In this document: in pieces, positions 21,485 through 27,821 of the stretch
Numbering within the stretch: position 1 is the stretch's first letter
How the letters are laid out: the number at the start of each line of letters is the position of its first letter
NCBI GenBank assembly: GCA_027600665.1
Contig: JADGJL010000268.1
Coordinates: forward strand, 1-27,821
Length of the DNA: 27,821 nt
Source: Irineochytrium annulatum
Lineage: Eukaryota; Chytridiomycota; Chytridiomycetes; Chytridiales; Chytridiaceae
Direction of reading: 5' to 3'
Made by a program: the position numbers and the translations under genes
Notes under the pieces: generated by a model
The model's database searches: none
What the model saw: only the letters and a program-made list of their open reading frames with translations
Told to the model about the DNA's origin: nothing

Positions 21485-22129
21485 TTGGAACTTCTACGGC
21501 CGGTGTGATCGATAATGGCGTTGTGACAATGTGTGAGTTGGGCATATTGATGGTGGTATACCAGGAACATTGGGCTTTTTTTTACATTATGGAGGGTAGA
21601 TTGATGATGATAAAGGCAAGCCCGCGTCTCTTTTAGTGCTCACTAATTGCGCTTCGTTTTTATTACTATGTATGTCCCGCTCCGTTTCCCTTTTGTTCTG
21701 TTCATTACGCTCTCGTTTTTTCTGTACCTTTTTCGATTTCGGCTTGATTTCCTCCTTGAGGGCTCACGATGTATTTATGGAGAGGCAATAAATGATGCAG
21801 GATTGCGGTTTGATAGTTACGACACGCGTTCGTGGTGGGAGATGCATGGGAAATTCGATCTTCGGACAAGGCCGATGATACCCTTCATACCGTATTGTCA
21901 AAAATGCTCATTCATAAAGTACAGTTGTATCAAAAATTGAGGAGAACTGACGGTTGCGAACAAGCAGGAATGAAGCCAAATTATCCATAATCAAAGTGAA
22001 CGCAAGACCAGCAGTATCGACATCGGAATTGACCTAGCTGATGGTCATACTACTGAGGTTCTGCTGGTAAAAGACCCTTCCTTGGCTTCACAAAGCTCCT
22101 TGTTCGCATGGAAACAGGATATCTCCAAG
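21485..22129. other. Intergenic region downstream of the bZIP gene
   Basis: About 645 bases that probably include the bZIP 3' UTR. The T-rich open frame at 21647-21940 (plus) is hydrophobic only because of pyrimidine richness and has no ATG-supported or recognisable protein. No RNA gene or repeat was seen before the pseudogene fragment begins. Confidence 0.5.
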
Positions 22130-22279
22130 CTGTTGCCACCCACCCGCCTTAGACCTATCCTCCTTCACATCGAAGTGGCCCACGACGCCGTTCTCGCTCC
22201 CCATCGGCCTTGACGGCACGACATCCTCCAGCACACCGCCCTGCACCACGTCGATTGCCGTGACATCGAAGGCAATCAC
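22130..22279 (-). pseudogene. Broken copy of the C-terminal domain of the neighbouring secreted gene
   Basis: This fragment is clearly related to residues about 600-648 of the intact gene at 22500-24672. Read on the minus strand it shows AIDVVQGG, then EDVV, then GSENGVVGHFDV and KAGG. The intact gene reads AIDVVQGG, NDVV, GSDNGVVASLDV and KAGG in the same order. The DNA is also alike: both copies contain ccacgacgccgtt and gccgccctgcaccac-type strings. The fragment lacks about seven codons in the middle and has no recognisable sequence from the rest of the gene. It is best read as the remnant of a tandem duplication. It lies about 220 bases beyond the 3' end of the intact gene and in the same orientation. 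Confidence 0.8.
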
Positions 22280-22499
22280 TATGAAGTCGAAATAGGGGAC
22301 ATCAAAAATGCCAGCGCACTTTTGTCAACCCGTCTTCGCAAACGAACGACACGGGAGTCCATTGCGATGGATTAACATGACAACACGACGATATCGCAAA
22401 ACTTGCTTATTGGGTAACGTAGCAATTAGCCAGTGAGAAAAGGGTCAAAAATAAAATAGAAGTTAAATAACGCAGCAAAGGCAATCGCACAAAGGTAAG
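22280..22499. other. Spacer between the pseudogene fragment and its intact relative
   Basis: An AT-rich gap of about 220 bases that probably includes the 3' UTR of the secreted gene. I could not extend the homology of the fragment through it by eye. Confidence 0.5.
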
Positions 22500-24672
22500 T
22501 CAAAAGTAAACGCAGCTAACGCTCGCACTGCGGAACCACGTTTCTGCCTTCTGCTGAGAGAATACCCTCGGCTCCACATTGAGCGCCTGCGACGCCGTGA
22601 AGGTCAGCGAGAAGCCTTGGAACGCCTTGCCGCCGGCCTTAAACATCTTCCTCGTCACATCCAAGCTCGCCACGACGCCGTTGTCGCTACCATCAGCCTT
22701 GACCGTGTACACGTCTAACGAAGCCACAACGTCGTTCTGCGCGCCGCCCTGCACCACATCGATCGCCAGCTGGAACTCGACCGTCGCCTGGCACGACCCC
22801 TCAACCTTCATCCTCGGCCCGTACGCCATGTACGCCTTCCGGCTCTGCACCGTCGCGGCCCAGTCGGACCCGTCGGCAGCGCCAGTCTGGTGGCTGAAGT
22901 CCCTGGCGTACAGCGTCTGCGACGACGTGTCCTGCGGCAACCAGCTGACCACAACGCCGTCAAGACGGGTGTAGGCCTTGTTGTGCCAGTACACGCGGGC
23001 CTCGACGTCGCCGCCGCCCGGTGGCACCTGGAACTGCAGGACCATCCGCTGCGGGGTTCCGCCAACGAAGAAGGCCGACCGCGGCACGTCCTCTGACGCC
23101 AGGACGGCGTTGCCGTTCAAAGCTACGTCGAGCGTCACAAGGATATCGCCACCGTTGTGGCCGTCCGAGACATTGCCGATGCCAATGAGGAATGTGGCTT
23201 GCCCGTAGACGCTTCCCGGGACGTGGATATAGTTCAAGGCGTAGAGGTAGCCCTGATTATTGCCGCCCGTTGCCATAGCCCAATACTTGCCGTTAACTTG
23301 GCTGCCCAGCGGGTGGAAAGCAGTGGTACGATCGGCGCCGGACCACGACGCGTGCTGGACCATTGCGCGGGAGAGAAAGGAGTCCTGCGCGGTGCCGGGG
23401 GTGTAAGTCCGCGTGCTAACGGGGCTTGAGGCGCCAGCCTTGATCGTCTCGCCCGCGAGGACAGAGCCGGTGAGCTCAAAGCCGCCGAATGCGGAGCAAA
23501 GGCACTTGCCAAAGTCGCCTATCCCCCCTGGTTGGGTCATTCTTCAGGTAAACATTAGCTGCGATAACGAAGAAGCCGTGAGCAAAGCAACATACGAGAT
23601 GCTCCTTCCTGAAGTCATTGTACCCGTAGCGCTGAACGTGACGGAGCCGCTACCGATTACATCAATGAGGTCACTGTTCTGGCCGTCTCCCGTCCAGTCA
23701 AAAGCTGTATTCCTGACCAGGCTGCCGCCATTTTGCGCCTCGAAGTGATGGAGCTGCTTCAGGTAGTGAGGCTTAGGCCAGGTCGTGAGCACTGGCCCGC
23801 CAATGAGCTTATCGACCCCGTTAACCGTGCTGTAGTCGTACGGCGATTTGTTAATAAGCTGGTACGAGCGGTTGAACGAGGGCGAGCTGTGCTCAAAAGT
23901 GTAGGAGGTGATCATTTCCATGTCGCCGGTCTTCTGGTTGTTGAACGGGAAGGAGTCACCGCACTTGAATGGTGAGCCGCTGCCAAGCTCCTCCACGAGA
24001 AGTGGCCCTTTGTTGGAGAAGGTAACGGTTGGACCCGACCCGTGGCTGGCCTGCGGGCTGCCTAGAGTTGCCCAGCTCGCGTCCGAGTGGTCCGAGGGAC
24101 ACCAGCCGCTGAAACTGTTCTTCTGGTTCTCGCGATAACTCGCCCACGCTGAGATCGACGTGGTGTCGCTCCTGAACCTCTGCACGATATTAGCACCGGC
24201 ATCCACACATAAAGCAGACATGACGACATACAGGAAACTCATAATGCTCTGCCCCCATGTAGTAGGTCGACCATTGACCATCCCCCTTCTCGCCCACCAC
24301 GAGCATGTTGACAGGTCTCCACCAGGGTCCAACGTCCGGCTCCAGCAGCGTAAAGTCCAGCGTATCGTCGTCCTCCCCGTTGAGCGACCAAAGCCCGTTC
24401 ATCTTTGAGTAATAACCGGTCGAGTCGATCCAGGCCATTAGGTGCATTCCCACAAAGAACGAGTCGTCCGGTCGCGGCCCCTGGATCGCGGGCAGGCCCA
24501 TGGAGTCCGTCGCATTGGCCACGAGGGACGCAACATGTTGGTTCGTGGCCCCGGAGCACGTGTAGACGGAGACACCGCTCGGCGTCGTCAGCGTCCTGCA
24601 CGGAGGCTGCCGTTGCGCGTAACTGCGCGCCGAGGCAGCGAGGACGACGGCTAGGATTGGGAGCACTGGCAT
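22500..24672 (-). CDS. Large secreted protein with two tandem beta-sandwich-like repeats
   Basis: Three exons (24672-24232, 24179-23596, 23541-22500; introns of 52 and 54 bases) give 688 residues. The start at 24672 is chosen because it opens directly into a signal peptide (MPVLPILAVVLAASARSYAQ). The N-terminal half has Trp- and Gly-rich strands (FFVGMHLMAWIDSTGYY, GPWWRPVNMLVVGEKGDGQW) but no family I recognise. The C-terminal third holds two related domains, about 398-543 and 551-688. They share a pattern: QAT, hydrophobic strands, (I/V)xVxLDV or VVASLDV, xVLAS or VVAS, DVxR, F(V/K)xGG, then a final VExRV or VEPRV and V-rich strand. This suggests lectin- or carbohydrate-binding-module-like beta-sandwiches. 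No catalytic site was identified, so the role (adhesion, sugar binding or hydrolysis) is open. A decayed fragment of domain 2 lies just downstream. Confidence 0.78.
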
Positions 24673-25168
24673 TGCTGTTGCCTCATCGCGCTGGATCTGC
24701 AGGAATGCAGTGTTGTGCAACAGGAAGGACCAGCGCGTTCAAGCCACATTAATAATGGTGCATGAGCATGTTATCCCAACCTTTCTCCTTATTTCCCGAA
24801 ACGTTCCTTTCGTCGTTATGTGCAAAAAACATGTTGGATCATAAAACATTGTTATTTCGCTTTGCAGAAATTACATACGTTGCATACCGGTCGATCCGCA
24901 TGCAGCATGTTGCCTGCCTTCCGCCTGCTTTGTGAAGACGACACGTTGGGGCAGTAACGCAGGCATGTAGATCTGGGCAGCACCGTAGGCGTAAGAATCA
25001 ACGGAAAAGTGGAGGGGCGATCATCGCACCATCGTCAGGATATTCATTCGTATTTTGTCCGGAATTGTCGGACGCGGCAATTTTCTCGTCGCTTTGCGCT
25101 GCAGTTCGTCACCAACCAACCGGCCATCGGACGTAATCGCACCAACTCCCCGCACAGGCCACGCACAC
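24673..25168. other. Divergent promoter region
   Basis: This 496-base region lies between two genes transcribed away from each other, so it should hold both promoters. It is AT-rich near 24760-24890. The open frames in it are extensions of the flanking genes through non-ATG codons. I see no clear TATA box or operator-like repeat. Confidence 0.5.
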
Positions 25169-27412
25169 ATGGAGCGAGAGCCATCGCCGGCCCGATCCGA
25201 GGCCACCACCGCCCACTACTCTGAAGACGAATACGATGATGGCGGCGGCGTACGGGTGGCGGCGTCGGACATCGGGGACCAACACATCCACCCCGCCGAC
25301 CACCCTATGTCCGCCCACGAGAACCCCGTCCGCAGCGTGACGCCCAGTGCGGCGGCCGAATATGCCATCTCTCGTGAGGGAAGCCTGAAGCGATCTAGCG
25401 TGGACATGGTGGAGGGGCAGGCGAAGAAGCGGCCTCGGGTGGCTGCAAAGAAGGAAGAGGAAGAAAAGCCCTTGAAGAAATTTAAAGAAGACAGAAAGCG
25501 AGGGAAGGAGGGAGAGGCGGAGAAGAGGGCGAGGTTTTTGGCCCTTCCGGGAGTAGTGAACGCAAGTCCGACGGAGTTTGATTGTCACTGTGGGCGGACG
25601 ATCCAGTTGAGGAAGGATGATGGGTGCATCTACAGCGAGAGACTTTACAAGCAGCATATGAGGTTCGTTAATTTTTGACGGGGAGATTCGGAAGTATGAT
25701 GGGGTTTGGCGCCGAGCCCTTTATTGAGGGTACTGTGACACTTTTATGAAACTCCGCCTCACGTCTCTTGCCCTTTATGTCTCATCCTTTATTCTTTAAA
25801 AAGAGCATGCAAGGGACCGCCTCCAACCGACTTCACCGAGATCTCATCGCAGGAGGAGAGGGCAAGGGAGGAGAGGAGGAGAGCTTTTTTGGAATTGCCT
25901 GGTGTTGTGAATGTGACAACGAGCCATTACGAGTGCCATTGCGGGGTAACGCTGGCGCTGAGGCATGAGCATTGCTACGACAAGTATGTTTTTACGATTA
26001 AGCACTCGTCAGCGAAACGAGTGTCTCCCTAACCTTTGATGGTGCTAACCTGCTTATTCGTTTTACAAAGAACCGCCTACAACCAGCACCGCCGATTCTG
26101 TAAGGGCCCGCCCCCTGCTTCCACCCAAGACGTGACCGCCACCCTCGCAGCCCGGCGCCATTCGTTCCTCCTCCTCCCTCACGTCCTCGCAGCGGACCCA
26201 ACCTTCTTCATCTGCGCCCGCTGTCGTACCCGCGTGCAGCTCAACCGCCGCGGCAACCGGACGCCATTCTACGCCTACCGCACGGGCCCCTACCATGCGC
26301 ACATGCGAGCCTGCGTGGGCGAGGGACACGAGGTTGAGGGTGGCGCGACCAAGGTCGGCGTCGGCGGGTTTGAGGTGAAGAGTGAATATCCGATCGGACC
26401 CGCGAGGAGGGGCAGGAAGCCGACGTGGATGAGGGAGGGGGCGTTGAGGGGGGAGAAGCCGACGGATGTCATGTCCTGCGTCCCGGTCTACACGCCGCCG
26501 ACGCTTGTGGAGGTGGAGGACGTTAAGCTGCCGATAGATAAGCTTCCGCCGCTACTGCTCCCGCCGCCAAAGCAGACGCCGCCGAACCTAAATGCCTCGC
26601 TGCCGCTCAAGCGGGCGGCCTTTCTGGTCCTCGACGGCGTTGTGTCGGCCTCGCCCACGGACTTCGTCTGTCGCAGCTGCGGGTGCACCGTGCCGCTTGA
26701 CGAGGGAGGCGATGGGGACGTCGCGAGGGCCTACAGTGTCAGACACTACGTCGAGCACGCGAGGGTTTGCCCGGGTAGCGAGATTGGAAGTGCCGGCGGC
26801 GTGACCGGACCAGGAATCAGTTACGGCGTCGCCGCGATGGTCCCCGCGATTCCTCCCGCGATGGTCGCGGAGGTTAAAATCAAGGTGGAGCCCGAGACGA
26901 GGGACGCGACGTCGACGGTTACGCCGCCGCTGTCGCCGCCAAACGGGAAGGCGACCTCGACGATGACGGAGACGCCGAGGCGATCGCCAAAGGGGAAGTC
27001 GGCCGCGACGACGAGGACACCTAAGCGATCGCCGGCGAACGGGAAGTCGCTTTTAAAGTCTAGGACGCCCAATCGAGCCGCCTTAAGCAAGACCTCGACC
27101 CTCACGCCGAGGGCCAGCCCGGTGGCGGCCGTGGCGCCGGTTTTACCCGACCGATTTTCCGACGCGGACGACGACGAGGACGAGATCGAGATTGATTTTG
27201 AGGAGCCGCAGATGGACGAGGAACAGCTTCGGCACCACGAGGAGCTCGCGCGCAAGCGAATTTTTTTCCTCGCGCTCGATGGTGTAGACTTTGCGACGCC
27301 ATCGAGCTTCAAGTGCGGGACCTGCGGGTCCCGCGTGACGCTTGACAAGGTGGAGGGGGAATGGTCGTATGACGAGGCGGCTTATTGGAGGCATCGCGAG
27401 ATTTGCAAATGA
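25169..27412 (+). CDS. Protein with five Cys-Cys-His-Cys zinc-finger-like modules, probably nuclear
   Basis: Three exons (25169-25662, 25804-25983, 26071-27412; introns of 141 and 87 bases) give 671 residues. Five copies of one module occur near 122-167, 192-235, 255-306, 407-458 and 621-670. Each has F(L/F)xLxGVxxAxPxxF, then Cys-x(1-2)-Cys, a VxLD-type strand, and a terminal Tyr-x-x-His-x3-Cys. Modules 1 and 2 use CxC (DCHCG, ECHCG) while 3-5 use CxxC (CARC, CRSC, CGTC). The splice junctions are supported because they restore HMRACKGPPP and HRRFCKGPPP at equivalent places. The N-terminus has basic clusters (KKRPRV, KKFKEDRKRGK) fitting nuclear localisation. Residues 505-575 repeat TPxRSP-like units, typical of proline-directed kinase sites. 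Possible SUMO sites (VKSE, IKVEPE) are present. Zinc and DNA or protein binding are inferred from the ligand pattern; the exact function is unknown. Confidence 0.82.
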
Positions 27413-27821
27413 GGGTGACCCATTTGGGGTTTTTGGTAGGAACGCCTTCTACGGGTCGGTCTGTAACCTTGATGCGTTTTCAGCATTTGTCATTATTTGT
27501 TCTGGTTTCCCGGAGTTTTTATGTTGGATCATAATTGACCTCGTAAGAACGTTCCGTGTTTCTTAGACGCTGCCCATTGTAGTATCTATTTGAGGGAGGG
27601 GCATGAAGCCCTATCTACTCCCGGACAGCATACAATAATTTTTATCGTTGACGTCGCTAAATAGAACTTGTATATTAAGGAGTGTTCGCACAGGAACGTA
27701 TTAGTTAATATCGAAACTTAACAAAGAACGAAAAAGCGTTGGTGGCCAGATCCCGCCCGAAGGCAGAGGCCGAACAGAAGACAACGACGTAAAAAGAAAG
27801 AAAAAGACCGAAAAAAAAAAA
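27413..27821. other. Terminal stretch without a gene
   Basis: About 400 bases downstream of the last gene. No protein-like frame or RNA gene is visible. The window ends in an A-rich purine run with 11 consecutive A bases, which could be a natural homopolymer at a contig or window edge. Confidence 0.5.

Noticed and set aside
21647..21940. 97-codon plus-strand frame with a hydrophobic start
   Set aside because: The hydrophobicity comes from a T-rich stretch downstream of the bZIP stop; no splice link or family match was found.
24831..24844. 14-base string atgttggatcataa also present at 27521-27534
   Set aside because: A single exact 14-base match within 28 kb is about what chance predicts; no inverted ends or target duplication accompany it.
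26821..27348. 175-codon minus-strand frame
   Set aside because: Antisense to the five-module gene and composed of Ser/Ala/Val runs that reflect the opposite strand.
27809..27821. Terminal A run as a retrotransposon or poly(A) tail
   Set aside because: No coding sequence or target-site duplication precedes it; a homopolymer at the window edge is the simpler explanation.

Overview
The window looks like nuclear DNA of an early-diverging, probably zoosporic (chytrid-like) fungus. Genes are split by short GT..AG introns, mostly 50-94 bases. Three genes point to this part of the fungal tree: a Frizzled/Smoothened-like receptor, a cobalamin-trafficking gene (MMADHC type, a pathway lost in Dikarya) and an Atf1-type stress bZIP factor. 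The lineage is an inference from gene content; I cannot name a species. No rRNA, tRNA, CRISPR array or intact transposon was seen.

Layout. Bases 1-363 hold the 3' end of a plus-strand Golgi pH regulator (GPHR) gene. About 1.75 kb without a convincing gene follows. Seven minus-strand genes then run in series: MMADHC-like (2119-3292), an orphan seven-helix membrane protein (3682-5296), a Fic-RING-C2H2 fusion (5626-8219), a secreted protein with two cysteine domains of chitin-binding type (8901-9835), a large helix-rich membrane protein (10184-12502), an F-box/LRR protein (12672-14443) and malate dehydrogenase (14696-15971). A 1.2 kb divergent intergenic region leads into the plus-strand Frizzled-like receptor (17217-19453) and the Atf1-like bZIP factor (19898-21484). 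On the minus strand come a broken gene fragment (about 22130-22279) and its intact relative, a 688-residue secreted protein (22500-24672). The last gene, on the plus strand, encodes a 671-residue protein with five copies of a Cys-Cys-His-Cys module (25169-27412).

Together the genes read as ordinary housekeeping (MDH, GPHR, B12 handling) mixed with signalling and surface genes: two seven-helix receptor-like proteins, a stress transcription factor, an AMPylase/ubiquitin-ligase fusion, an F-box protein and two secreted proteins. No operon-like functional cluster is evident. The most unusual items are the Fic-RING-C2H2 architecture, the five-module zinc-binding-type protein, the orphan seven-helix protein and the decayed tandem duplicate beside the secreted gene.

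Gene models were spliced by eye. Every complete model below keeps an open frame across all its introns, and most are supported by protein-family continuity at the junctions.
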